A stretch of DNA of 64,000 nt, from positions 434,001 to 498,000 of the forward strand of contig CBDAVM010000001.1 of the NCBI GenBank assembly GCA_965200895.1, read 5' to 3'. Position 1 is the first letter of the stretch. Each line of letters begins with the position of its first letter. The position numbers were made by a program, and so were the translations under genes. Of this stretch, positions 1 through 8,099 are shown one piece after another. The notes beneath the pieces are model-generated. The model searched no databases. It saw nothing but the letters and a program-made list of their open reading frames with translations, and was not told the origin of the DNA. Source of the DNA: WTFV01 sp965200895 (GTDB taxonomy: Bacteria > Acidobacteriota > Vicinamibacteria > Vicinamibacterales > UBA8438).

Positions 1-1
1 C

Positions 2-808
2 GGGGCGGACGGGCCGACCCTGACCGACGCGGGGCGGCAGTCGGCGTTGCGGCTCGTGCGAACCCACCGCATGTGGGAGCGTTACCTCGCCGACCGCACC
101 GGCGTGCCGGCCGGCGAATGGCACGAGGAGGCCGAGCGCGTGGAACACACGCTGTCGGCGGCCGAAGTCGACGTGCTCGACACGCGGCTGGGGCATCCCC
201 GCTGGGACCCCCACGGCGACCCGATTCCGACGTCCGCCGGGGACGTCCCGCCCGATCAGGGTCTCGGTCTGCCGGCGGTCGAGCCGGGGCGGACAGTGGA
301 GATCCTGCATCTCGAGGACGAGCCGAAGGAGATCTACGACGCGCTCGTCGTCGACGGGCTGGCGCTGGGCGGCCGGCTGGAAGTCATCGCGCGGACCAAC
401 GGCCACGTCCGCGTGAGAAGCGGCGGGCGCGAGTGGGAGATCGACACCGTGGCCGCCGGCAACGTGACAGTCCAGTACCTGCCCCCGGGCGAACGGGCCG
501 AGGCGAACCGCACGACCCTGCTCGACGCAGGGTCCGGAGAAACGGTCCACGTCACGGGCATCTCGCGCGCCTGCCAGGGAACCCAAAGGCGGCGGCTGCT
601 CGACCTCGGGGTGGTCCGGGGCACGCCAATCACGCCGGAACTGGCGAGCGCCGCCGGCGACCCCGTCGCCTACCGCATCCGCGGCGCGCTCATCGCGCTG
701 CGCCGCACCCAGGCAGCCTGGATCCACGTCGCGCAGGGGGACGCCGAAAAAGGCGATCCGCACACCGGGCCGGGAACGGCTGCCCGCACCGTCGAGGAGG
801 TCGCCTGA
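2..808 (+). CDS. DtxR-family metal-dependent regulator fused to FeoA (5' end outside window)
   Basis: The frame is open from base 2, so the winged-helix DNA-binding start is cut off; about 268 residues remain. The visible part begins at the end of the HTH (LTDAGRQ, then VRTHRMWE), followed by the dimerisation/metal-binding region with the DtxR-type motif LGHPRWDPHGDPIP. An SH3/FeoA-like domain follows (from about VEPGRTVEILHLED), then a second, more typical FeoA domain with ISRACQGTQRRRLLDLG. Members of this family bind Fe2+ or Mn2+ and repress uptake genes. The stop codon overlaps the feoB start (TGATG), so the two are translationally coupled. I infer an iron-responsive regulator that also supplies the FeoA partner of FeoB; which metal it senses cannot be read from the sequence. 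Confidence 0.85.
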   Translation, partial: GADGPTLTDAGRQSALRLVRTHRMWERYLADRTGVPAGEWHEEAERVEHTLSAAEVDVLDTRLGHPRWDPHGDPIPTSAGDVPPDQGLGLPAVEPGRTVEILHLEDEPKEIYDALVVDGLALGGRLEVIARTNGHVRVRSGGREWEIDTVAAGNVTVQYLPPGERAEANRTTLLDAGSGETVHVTGISRACQGTQRRRLLDLGVVRGTPITPELASAAGDPVAYRIRGALIALRRTQAAWIHVAQGDAEKGDPHTGPGTAARTVEEVA

Positions 809-3138
809 TGGCACTGCCCGCTCCGGCATGCGGCAGCCGCGCCGAGCACCGCACCAGAAGCCTGATTCGGCTCGGTCTGCGCCCCGACAAGTGGGACGTT
901 CTGGTGGCCCTCGCCGGCAACCCGAACGTCGGCAAGAGCACGGTCTTCAACGCCCTGACCGGCCTGCGGCAGCACACCGGCAACTGGCCCGGCAAGACCA
1001 TCGTACGCGCCGAGGGGGCCTTCGCGCACCGCGGCGCGCGGGTGAAGGTCGTCGACCTGCCGGGCACCTACTCCCTGCAGGCGGGAAGCGCGGACGAGGA
1101 GGTCGCCCGCGAGTTCCTCCTCTTCGGCCGACCGGACGTGACCGTGGCGGTCGTGGACGCCACGCGGGTCGAGCGCAACCTGAACCTCGTGCTGCAGATC
1201 CTCGACATCACCGACCGGGTGGTCGTCTATGTCAACCTGATGGACGAGGCCCGGCGGCACGGTATCGCCATCGACGCCGCCCGCCTGGAGCGGGAGCTGG
1301 GGGTGCCGGTCGTGGCCGGTTCCGCCCGCTCGTCCGTCGGCATCGACGCGCTGCTCGACGCCGCGCACGCCGTCGCCACCGGCGCGCGGCGCACGACGCC
1401 GTTCCGGATCGCGCAGCAGGCCCCGGGGGTCGAAGCGGCGGTCGTCTCACTCGCCGCGGCGGTGGACGAGGCGTTTCCCGATGTACCCAACAGCCGCTGG
1501 GTGGCCCAGCGCCTGCTGAACGCCGACGATGCGGTCGCCGACGCCGTCCGCTCCGGCGAGCTGGGCCAGCTCGGTACCGACGCTGCAGCCGACGCCGGCC
1601 ACACCGGCGGGCCGGGCCAACCCGGAAACGCCGCCACCGCCGACGCCGGCCACACCGGCGGGCCGGGCCAACCCGGAAACGCGGGAACGGACGCGCCGGA
1701 CGCGCCCGCCCCGCCGCCAGCAGCACGGGCGCGGGTTCTGGACACCGCCCAGCGGTTGCGGTGGGACGTGCCGGCGGACTTCCACGACACGCTGATGGAG
1801 CGCACCTACGCGGCGGCGCACGACATCGCCGCACGCGCCGAGGTCCGCGGCCTGCGCCGGACCCGCCTGAACATCGACCGGACCCTGGATCGGCTGCTGA
1901 CGAACCGCTGGCTCGGCTTCCCGCTGATGCTCGCCATCCTCGCCGCGGTCTTCTGGATCACGATCGAAGGGGCCAATGTCCCGTCAGGCCTGCTGGCGGC
2001 GCTGCTCATCGACGCCGCGCATCCGGCGCTGAAGGGCTTCGGCGAGGCCGTGGGCCTGCCGTGGTGGCTGGGCGGGTTTCTCTTCGACGGCGTGTACCTG
2101 GCGACCGCCTGGGTGATCGCGGTGATGCTGCCGCCGATGGCCATCTTCTTCCCCCTCTTCACGCTGCTGGAGGACTTCGGCTACCTGCCGCGCGTCGCCT
2201 TCAACCTCGACGCGCTGTTTCGCCGGGCCGGGGCGCACGGCAAGCAGGCCCTGACCATGTGCATGGGGTTCGGCTGCAACGCGGCCGGCGTCGTCTCGAC
2301 CCGCGTCATCGACAGCCCGCGCGAACGGCTCATCGCCATCATCACGAACAACTTCTCGCTCTGCAACGGGCGCTGGCCGACACAGATCCTGATTGCCTCG
2401 ATCTTCATCGGCGCCCTTGCGCCGGCCCACCTTGCCGGCCTGGTGTCGGCCGCGGCCGTGGTCGGCATCGCGGTGCTCGGCATCGCCGCGATGTTCGTCG
2501 CGTCGTGGTTCCTGTCCAGTACCGTGCTGCGCGGCGAGGCGACCAGCTTCAGCCTGGAGCTGCCGCCCTACCGTCCGCCACGGGTGCTGCAGACGCTCTA
2601 CACCTCGCTCATCGACCGGACCATCATCGTGCTCTGGCGCGCGGTCGTGTTCGCCGTGCCCGCCGGCGCAGTCATCTGGCTCTCGTCCAACGTGACGCTC
2701 GGCGGCGCGAGCATCGCCGGGCACGCGGTCGGCTGGCTCGATCCGTTCGGCCTGCTCATCGGCCTGAACGGGGTGATCCTGGTCGCCTACGTGGTGGCGA
2801 TTCCCGCCAACGAGATCGTCATCCCGACCGTGCTGATGCTCACGGTCCTGACCGCCGGCGGCGCGGCGGCCGGGACCGGACCCGGGGCCGGGGTGATGTT
2901 CGAGCTCGACAGTGTCGAAGCCACCGGCGACCTGCTGCGGGCCGGCGGCTGGACGCTGCCGACCGCGGTCAACCTGATGCTGTTCAGTCTGCTCCACAAC
3001 CCCTGCTCGACGACCATCTACACGATCTACAAGGAGACCCGCAGCGCGCGCTGGACGACGCTCGCCTCGTTGCTGCCGGTGGCGATGGGCATCTCCGTCT
3101 GCTTTGTCGTAACGCAGGTGTGGCGGCTGCTGGCGTGA
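808..3138 (+). CDS. feoB: Ferrous iron transport protein B
   Basis: FeoB is the inner-membrane Fe2+ transporter with an N-terminal G domain. The ATG at 808 overlaps the upstream stop and places the G domain near residue 37, as expected. G1 is GNPNVGKST (37-45), G3 is DLPGTYSL, G4 is NLMD. A helical linker leads to the membrane part, with two Gate-type regions, including LEDFGYLPRVAFNLD and GFGCNAAGVVSTR, and a C-terminal hydrophobic block ending NPCSTTIYT. The 776-residue length is usual. The linker after the G domain is odd: it carries a Gly/Ala/Pro-rich insertion built from a 51-bp repeated unit (see the repeat entry). No FeoC is visible. Iron control by the upstream fused regulator is likely. 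Confidence 0.96.
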   Translation: MALPAPACGSRAEHRTRSLIRLGLRPDKWDVLVALAGNPNVGKSTVFNALTGLRQHTGNWPGKTIVRAEGAFAHRGARVKVVDLPGTYSLQAGSADEEVAREFLLFGRPDVTVAVVDATRVERNLNLVLQILDITDRVVVYVNLMDEARRHGIAIDAARLERELGVPVVAGSARSSVGIDALLDAAHAVATGARRTTPFRIAQQAPGVEAAVVSLAAAVDEAFPDVPNSRWVAQRLLNADDAVADAVRSGELGQLGTDAAADAGHTGGPGQPGNAATADAGHTGGPGQPGNAGTDAPDAPAPPPAARARVLDTAQRLRWDVPADFHDTLMERTYAAAHDIAARAEVRGLRRTRLNIDRTLDRLLTNRWLGFPLMLAILAAVFWITIEGANVPSGLLAALLIDAAHPALKGFGEAVGLPWWLGGFLFDGVYLATAWVIAVMLPPMAIFFPLFTLLEDFGYLPRVAFNLDALFRRAGAHGKQALTMCMGFGCNAAGVVSTRVIDSPRERLIAIITNNFSLCNGRWPTQILIASIFIGALAPAHLAGLVSAAAVVGIAVLGIAAMFVASWFLSSTVLRGEATSFSLELPPYRPPRVLQTLYTSLIDRTIIVLWRAVVFAVPAGAVIWLSSNVTLGGASIAGHAVGWLDPFGLLIGLNGVILVAYVVAIPANEIVIPTVLMLTVLTAGGAAAGTGPGAGVMFELDSVEATGDLLRAGGWTLPTAVNLMLFSLLHNPCSTTIYTIYKETRSARWTTLASLLPVAMGISVCFVVTQVWRLLA
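1588..1682 (+). repeat. 51-bp period tandem repeat inside feoB
   Basis: A 44-bp segment at 1588-1631 recurs at 1639-1682, an offset of 51 bp (17 codons). It encodes ADAGHTGGPGQPGNA twice, in frame, in the cytoplasmic linker between the G domain and the membrane domain, followed by a Pro/Ala-rich tail. It looks like a recent in-frame duplication in a disordered linker. Confidence 0.9.
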
Positions 3139-3332
3139 ATGGCCGCCCGGAACGCCTTCATCGGAGGCGGGCCGGCTGCCTGGCGCGCCGTGCCGGTCCG
3201 CCCCGACTCGACCGGGCTTGACCGGATCGACCGCAGGCGACAGACTCGACTGACTTCTCTTCGAGCCGATATCGTTCAGCCGCCGACCAGCGAATGCACC
3301 GCCACCTTCCGCCAGCGACTGGAGCAGAGCCG

Positions 3333-3941
3333 ATGCAGCGACCACCACACCGAAGAAGCCTGTTGATTGCCCCCGTGTTGACTCTCGTAATCGGGACCCT
3401 GGCCGTCGCCGGCGCAGCGCACCTCGCCGCGCAGTCCGGCAGCGACGACACCACGCCCGTCATGCCCCGCTACGATGCGGATGGGGCCCTCCACCTGCCG
3501 GACGACTACCTGCGCTGGACCTTCGTCGGCGCCTCCATCGGGCTGAGCTACAGCGACGAACCGCCGCAGCGGGAATCGTTCAATCACACCCTGATGGAGC
3601 CGACCGCCTACGATCACTTCGTACGCACCGGCGAGTTCCGCGAGGGCACCATGCTGGCGCTGCTCGTGCGCGGTACCGAGGCCGATGCGATGCCGGCGCG
3701 TCACGGTCGGTTCGCGTCGGACGTGCTGGCAGTGGAGCTGGCCGTCAAGGACAGCGAGCGGGTCGACGTCGGCTGGGCGTACTACGACTTCGCCGGCGGC
3801 GACCGGGCCCGCACCACAGCGGAGCCGATGCCGCCCGGCAACCGCTGCTACGCGTGTCATATCGAGCACGCCGCGCGAGACAACGTCTTCCTGCAGTTCT
3901 ACCCCCTGCTGGCCGACGCCGCCGGGGTCACCGTCGACTGA
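3333..3941 (+). CDS. Exported cytochrome P460-like protein
   Basis: A 202-residue protein. The ATG at 3333 is preferred over upstream starts because GGAG lies at 3321 and it begins a clean export signal (RRSLLIAPVLTLVIGTLAVAGAAHLAAQ). After the signal comes the pattern DYLRWTFVGASIG and a C-terminal haem c site CYACH (Cys172, Cys175, His176), the layout of the cytochrome P460 family. P460-type proteins are periplasmic haem enzymes linked in some species to hydroxylamine oxidation, but many homologues have no known substrate. It lies 195 bp after feoB on the same strand; no functional link to iron uptake can be shown. Confidence 0.75.
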   Translation: MQRPPHRRSLLIAPVLTLVIGTLAVAGAAHLAAQSGSDDTTPVMPRYDADGALHLPDDYLRWTFVGASIGLSYSDEPPQRESFNHTLMEPTAYDHFVRTGEFREGTMLALLVRGTEADAMPARHGRFASDVLAVELAVKDSERVDVGWAYYDFAGGDRARTTAEPMPPGNRCYACHIEHAARDNVFLQFYPLLADAAGVTVD

Positions 3942-4004
3942 TCCTGCCGGTCGGCGGCCGCACCCATCGTCGTCGCCGCGCGATCGCGGCAGCCGCACGC
4001 GGGC

Positions 4005-5354
4005 TCATTGCGCTGCCCCGGCATCGGCGCGCGCGAGCTGCGCCGGATCCGCGAACAGCGTCAGTGCGACGCCGTCCCAGCGCCCGTCACCGGTCGGGCT
4101 CTCGACCGCCTCGGCGCCGAGCGCCATCGTGCCGGTCGCGCCCGCGCGGCGAAACGTCCGCACCACGTACCGCTGCACCAGCTCGGCGCGTGTGAGCGCG
4201 TCGAGCAGTCGCCGTCCGATCGCGCCGGTCGTGGCGTAGCCCTCGACGACGATCGGGCTGCTGCGCGGATACTGAAGCAGTTGTCCCATCGCTTCTTCGA
4301 TCCGCCGTCCGGCGCCGTCCCGCAGCCTCACGCCGCCATCGGGATCGGCCTCGAACAGGCGGTCGGCCGCGAGCCAGATCCGAAGCGGCGCGTACCGATC
4401 GTCGCGCAGCAGCGTGCGGTACTCCTCCACGGTCAGCTCGTCCAGGTTGTAGAACCCGCGCTCGGCGAAGAAGCCCCGGAACAGCCAGTTGCGCTTCAAC
4501 GCCTCGGTGTTGTCGGCGACATCCGCCATCGCCTCGCGCGCGCGGCTCATGACCTCCCCGGCTTCGACCAGCAGCCGCTGCGTGGCGCTGTCGGGGCCGC
4601 TGAATCGGGCAATGGCCCTCTCGACGTGCTCGGCGCTCTCGCGCACCGCCCGCATCGTCCCCTCGGTCTCGCGGAGCACGCGCTCGACCGCATCCTGCCC
4701 ACTCGTCACCGCGTCCATCACCCGGCGCACGTCGGCGACCACGCCCCGCGTCTCGTCGACCAGACTCGCGCCGGCTTCCGTCATCCGCCGGGCGTCGTTC
4801 CCGATGCCGTCGACGAGCCGGGTCGTGCTCGCCATGGTCTCCTCGACCCCGGCGAAGGACCCGGACAGTTCGGCCCGCATCTGCACCATCTCGTCGGCCG
4901 CGATGCGGAACGTCTCGCGCCCCTCCGCTATCAGATCGGCGATCGCCACGGCGTCGACGCCTCTCAGCGCGCCGCCGTCCGGGATCAACGGCGCGGCAAC
5001 GCTGCCGGCGCGGAGCTGGATGAACGCGGAGCCGAGCAGTCCGTCCGACAGGATCGCGGCCTCGGAATCGGTGCGGACCAGGGCGTGCAGGTCCTCGCGA
5101 ACACGCATCCGCACCACGAAGCGCCCACCCGGCGCACCCGGGATCTCGATGCCGATGACCTCCCCCGCCGGCAGACCGGACAGCCGCACGCCGGTACCGA
5201 TCTCGACTCCCGCCACGTTGCCGAAGTCGGCCTCCATCTCGAACTGATCGCTGAACAGCAGCCGGCGGTCGCCGATCAGGAACAGGCCGACCGCGAACAA
5301 CAGCAGCCCGCCGATGACGAACGCGCCGACCAGCGCCAGCCGTGGGGATCCCAT
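4005..5354 (-). CDS. MCE/MlaD-like lipid-transport protein with OmpA-like C-terminus
   Basis: A 449-residue protein anchored by one N-terminal membrane segment (GAFVIGGLLLFAVGLFLIGD), followed by a single MCE domain (FGNVAGVEIGTGVRLSGLPAG). A long helical stretch (about residues 150-300) matches the coiled region that forms the lipid-conducting barrel or needle in MlaD/PqiB-type proteins. The last ~80 residues contain VVEGYATTG and end ESPTGDGRWDGVALTLF, which resemble an OmpA-like peptidoglycan-binding fold. The start at 5354 is chosen because GGAGGG lies just upstream; longer starts add a non-membrane Arg/Gly-rich stretch. It is the last gene of the operon with the permease and ATPase. The tail suggests anchoring to the cell wall, which is inference. 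Confidence 0.82.
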   Translation of the reverse strand: MGSPRLALVGAFVIGGLLLFAVGLFLIGDRRLLFSDQFEMEADFGNVAGVEIGTGVRLSGLPAGEVIGIEIPGAPGGRFVVRMRVREDLHALVRTDSEAAILSDGLLGSAFIQLRAGSVAAPLIPDGGALRGVDAVAIADLIAEGRETFRIAADEMVQMRAELSGSFAGVEETMASTTRLVDGIGNDARRMTEAGASLVDETRGVVADVRRVMDAVTSGQDAVERVLRETEGTMRAVRESAEHVERAIARFSGPDSATQRLLVEAGEVMSRAREAMADVADNTEALKRNWLFRGFFAERGFYNLDELTVEEYRTLLRDDRYAPLRIWLAADRLFEADPDGGVRLRDGAGRRIEEAMGQLLQYPRSSPIVVEGYATTGAIGRRLLDALTRAELVQRYVVRTFRRAGATGTMALGAEAVESPTGDGRWDGVALTLFADPAQLARADAGAAQ

Positions 5355-5426
5355 TGCACCCTCCCTCCCGTGTATCTGCCGTACGCGCCCGCCGGCGCGC
5401 ATCCGCGTCCGGGGCGCGCCGGACGG

Positions 5427-6176
5427 TCATCCGCCCGCCTCCGACTGCATGAACTTCCGCACCAGTCCGTGCTCGCTCCGCTCCAGATCCGCCGCCGTGC
5501 CGCGGGCCAGCACCCGGCCCTCGTGCAGGAACAGCATCGTGTCCGCGATGCGCCGTGCGCTCGGGATGTTGTGGGTGACCACGACCAGCGTCGTGCCGCG
5601 CTCCTGCTTGACGCGCACGAGCAGGTCGTCGATCTCCTCGGAGGTCACCGGATCGAGGCCCGCGCTCGGTTCGTCGACCAGGAGGATCGCCGGATCGAGC
5701 GCCATCGCCCGCGCCAGACCGGCCCGCTTCCGCATGCCGCCGGACAGCGCGCCCGGCATCGACTCGGCCGCGCGCGCCAACCCCACCGCGGTCAGCTTCT
5801 CCAGCGCCCGCGCCCGGACCTCACCGTCGGAGAGGGTCGTATGCCGCCGCAGCGGAAACGCCACGTTCTCAGCCACCGTGATCGAATCGAACAGCGCCGC
5901 GTTCTGGAACAGGAAGCCGATCCGACGACGAACCGCGGCCAGCGCCGACGGGGACAGCGCGGTGATCTGCACGTCGTCCACGAAGACCCGGCCCGAGTCC
6001 GGCTGCAGAAGACCGACGATGTGCCGCAACGCCACGCTCTTCCCGGTCCCGCTGCGACCGAGCACGACGGTGGCGCATCCCCGAGGAATGCTGATCGACA
6101 CGTCGTCCAGCACCCGGAACGCACCGAACGCCTTCGACACGTGATCGAGCCGGATGGCGGGGAGCGGCTCGTTCAA
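5427..6176 (-). CDS. ABC transporter ATP-binding protein, MlaF-like
   Basis: This 249-residue cytoplasmic ATPase energises the MCE/permease complex that moves phospholipids between inner and outer membranes. Walker A is GRSGTGKS, the signature is LSGGMRKR, and Walker B is ILLVDEPSAGLD. LSGGMRKRAGLARA is the MlaF/TTG2A-type signature. The start is a TTG at 6176 that overlaps the permease stop (TTGA), so translation is coupled to the upstream permease. No ATG gives a full N-terminal beta strand. A 72-nt gap separates it from the downstream MCE gene. Confidence 0.92.
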   Translation of the reverse strand: MNEPLPAIRLDHVSKAFGAFRVLDDVSISIPRGCATVVLGRSGTGKSVALRHIVGLLQPDSGRVFVDDVQITALSPSALAAVRRRIGFLFQNAALFDSITVAENVAFPLRRHTTLSDGEVRARALEKLTAVGLARAAESMPGALSGGMRKRAGLARAMALDPAILLVDEPSAGLDPVTSEEIDDLLVRVKQERGTTLVVVTHNIPSARRIADTMLFLHEGRVLARGTAADLERSEHGLVRKFMQSEAGG

Positions 6177-6955
6177 TCCGCGGTCTCCGGAAAGATGAAG
6201 AAGATGAGGCGCACGAGCACCACGTTGGCCGCGATCATCAGGATCGACGCGGTGACGACGCTGCGCGTCGCCGCGTAGCCCACCCCCTGGGTGCCGCCCG
6301 AAGTGTGGACGCCGAGATACGACGCGGTGACTGCGATGATGAACCCGAAGACCATCGTCTTCAGCGTGCCCGGCACATAGTCGGTGAACTGCACGAGGGA
6401 GAAGGCCGTCCGGAAATAGGTCTCGAAGCCCATGCCGGAGACGGCCGATTCCGCCGTCCAGCCGCCGACGATGCCCATGATGTTCATGACCGCGGTCAGG
6501 ATGGGCATCGCGATCATGCAGGCCACGACCCGCGTGACCACCAGGAACTTGAACGAGTCGACCGCCACCGCCTCGAGTGCGTCGATCTGCTCGGTCACCT
6601 TCATCGCGCCCAGCTCCGCCCCCACCCCGGCCCCGACCCGCCCCGATACGAGCAGCCCCACCACGAGCGGCCCGGTCTCGCGTACGAGGGCGAGGGCGAG
6701 CACCGCCGGAACCAGCGCCTCGGCGCCGAACCGTTCGAGGGACGCCCGGGTGTGCATCGACATCACGATGCCGACCGCGTAGCCGGCCGCCGCGATCAGC
6801 GGGAGCGAGCGCCACCCGATCTCGTGGACCTGCCGCGCCGTCTCGCTGAACTCGAACGGGGGCCGGAACATCTCGCGCAGCGCCCGTCCAGCGAAGATCA
6901 CGGCGCGCCCCCCGCTCGCCAGACGCATCACAACCGTACGCACGAAGCGGGACAT
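6173..6955 (-). CDS. ABC transporter permease, MlaE-like
   Basis: A 260-residue integral membrane protein of the MlaE/YrbE family. It has the conserved core VRETGPLVVGLLVSGRVGAG, then GAELGAMKVTEQIDALEAV, with several hydrophobic segments on either side. The ATG at 6955 is preceded by GGAGG at a good distance; upstream start codons would add an unrelated Arg-rich stretch. The gene lies 35 nt after the BON/beta-barrel lipoprotein gene and overlaps the ATPase start by 4 nt, so the four genes 6991-7953, 6173-6955, 5427-6176 and 4005-5354 read as one operon. Confidence 0.93.
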   Translation of the reverse strand: MSRFVRTVVMRLASGGRAVIFAGRALREMFRPPFEFSETARQVHEIGWRSLPLIAAAGYAVGIVMSMHTRASLERFGAEALVPAVLALALVRETGPLVVGLLVSGRVGAGVGAELGAMKVTEQIDALEAVAVDSFKFLVVTRVVACMIAMPILTAVMNIMGIVGGWTAESAVSGMGFETYFRTAFSLVQFTDYVPGTLKTMVFGFIIAVTASYLGVHTSGGTQGVGYAATRSVVTASILMIAANVVLVRLIFFIFPETAD

Positions 6956-6990
6956 CACGTCCTCCGTTGCGTTTCTGCGGCGCAAGCTCC

Positions 6991-7953
6991 TTAGAAGATC
7001 CAGTACGCGACGCCCACGCTCACGGTGGCCGAATGCATGCTCACGGGCTCGGTGGCGATGGACGTGTCGCTCGCGAAGGTCACCGCGGGGCTCGTGAAGA
7101 GGTACCCGCCGAACGCATTGATCCCCACCCGGTCGGTGACGTCGAACCAGATCGCGGCGCCGGGACGCCACACGAAACTGTGCCCGACGGAGATCGCCCG
7201 ACCCGGACCTGCCCGCGCCGTGTCGACGCGCAGACGGTTGAACGAGTAGCCGGCCACGATCGACGCGCCGGCCCAGAATCGTCCCCGAACCGCGCCGAGC
7301 TCCACGCCGCCCATCACCGGCCGCAACTGTATCGCAGCGAGCCCCGGCCGTCCGCCGGGCCCCGTCTCGATCTCCGCGTTGGTCCAGTTGAACGCCACCG
7401 TCGGCCCCAGGCCGTTGCGCGGGCGCAGGCGCAGCAGCGGCCCCGCCGCCAACGTCCGCCCCAGACTCGCCTCCGAGGGACGATTGACCCGCACCGAGGC
7501 GCCCAGGCCGACGATGCGCAACGGCCCCTCCTCGGGACGCGGCGCCAGCGCCGGCAGCCGGGGGCGGGTCGCTGCCGGCGCGTCCCTCCCCGGTCTCTCC
7601 GCGCGCCCGGCCCCCGGAATCGAATCCGGCGCGCCGACGATCAGGGCCGATTCCACTCTGGTCACTCCCGGCACCTCGCGCACCACGGCCAGCGCCAGAT
7701 CCTCCTCGCCGGTGGAACGCACCGTGCCGCGAAGGGTCACCACCCCGCCCTGCGCCCGCACGTCGATCGGCAACGTGCCGAGCACGGGATCGTTGACGAG
7801 CGCCGTCCTGACCCGCACCGCAGTCTGCGCGTCGGCCACCGCGGTCGACGCCGTTGCAGCCGAGCGGGCGCTGCAGCCGCTGGCGACCATCAAAAGTACC
7901 GCTGCAGCGATCAGTCCGCCGCCGGCGCGCACGGGGAAGCGGCTGAGCGTCAT
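6991..7953 (-). CDS. BON-domain lipoprotein with C-terminal beta-barrel
   Basis: A 320-residue protein, first gene of the Mla-like operon. Residues 1-30 form a lipoprotein signal with lipobox LMVASGC. A BON domain follows (about 40-110; VRVRTALVNDPVLGTLPIDV then GGVVTLRGTV). BON domains bind phospholipid or peptidoglycan surfaces, as in OsmY and DolP. After a Pro-rich linker the last ~170 residues alternate polar and hydrophobic positions and end in SVGVAYWIF, an aromatic C-terminal residue typical of outer-membrane barrels. I chose the ATG at 7953; a GTG six codons earlier is possible. I infer it is the outer-membrane end of the lipid pathway in place of MlaA, which is absent here. That role is a hypothesis. 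Confidence 0.7.
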   Translation of the reverse strand: MTLSRFPVRAGGGLIAAAVLLMVASGCSARSAATASTAVADAQTAVRVRTALVNDPVLGTLPIDVRAQGGVVTLRGTVRSTGEEDLALAVVREVPGVTRVESALIVGAPDSIPGAGRAERPGRDAPAATRPRLPALAPRPEEGPLRIVGLGASVRVNRPSEASLGRTLAAGPLLRLRPRNGLGPTVAFNWTNAEIETGPGGRPGLAAIQLRPVMGGVELGAVRGRFWAGASIVAGYSFNRLRVDTARAGPGRAISVGHSFVWRPGAAIWFDVTDRVGINAFGGYLFTSPAVTFASDTSIATEPVSMHSATVSVGVAYWIF

Positions 7954-8016
7954 GGGAACCGCATCGAACACGTCGCCGTGAGGAACCCTATAGTACGCCG
8001 ATCTTTCGTGGCGTGA

Positions 8017-8025
8017 ACGTCCGAC
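8017..8025. repeat. Target-site duplication, left copy
   Basis: ACGTCCGAC lies immediately outside the left terminal repeat and is repeated exactly at 10447-10455 outside the right one. Nine bases is the duplication length made by IS50/Tn5-type transposases. Confidence 0.93.
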
Positions 8026-8052
8026 CTAGCGCTACATCACGGTTGACTCAGG
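8026..8052 (+). repeat. Left terminal inverted repeat of the IS
   Basis: Reads CTAGCGCTACATCAC and then GGTTGACTCAGG. It matches the reverse complement of 10420-10446 at 22 of 27 positions; the first eight bases are identical. Confidence 0.93.
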
Positions 8053-8099
8053 AACGGTCCGGCGTTGGTCGCCCGGTCTACGTCGATTCGGGTTGCGGT

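Noticed and set aside
5427..6815. ATPase frame extended upstream to 462 codons
   Set aside because: The extra N-terminal part is the permease gene read in another frame. The TTG at 6176 fits the ATPase fold.
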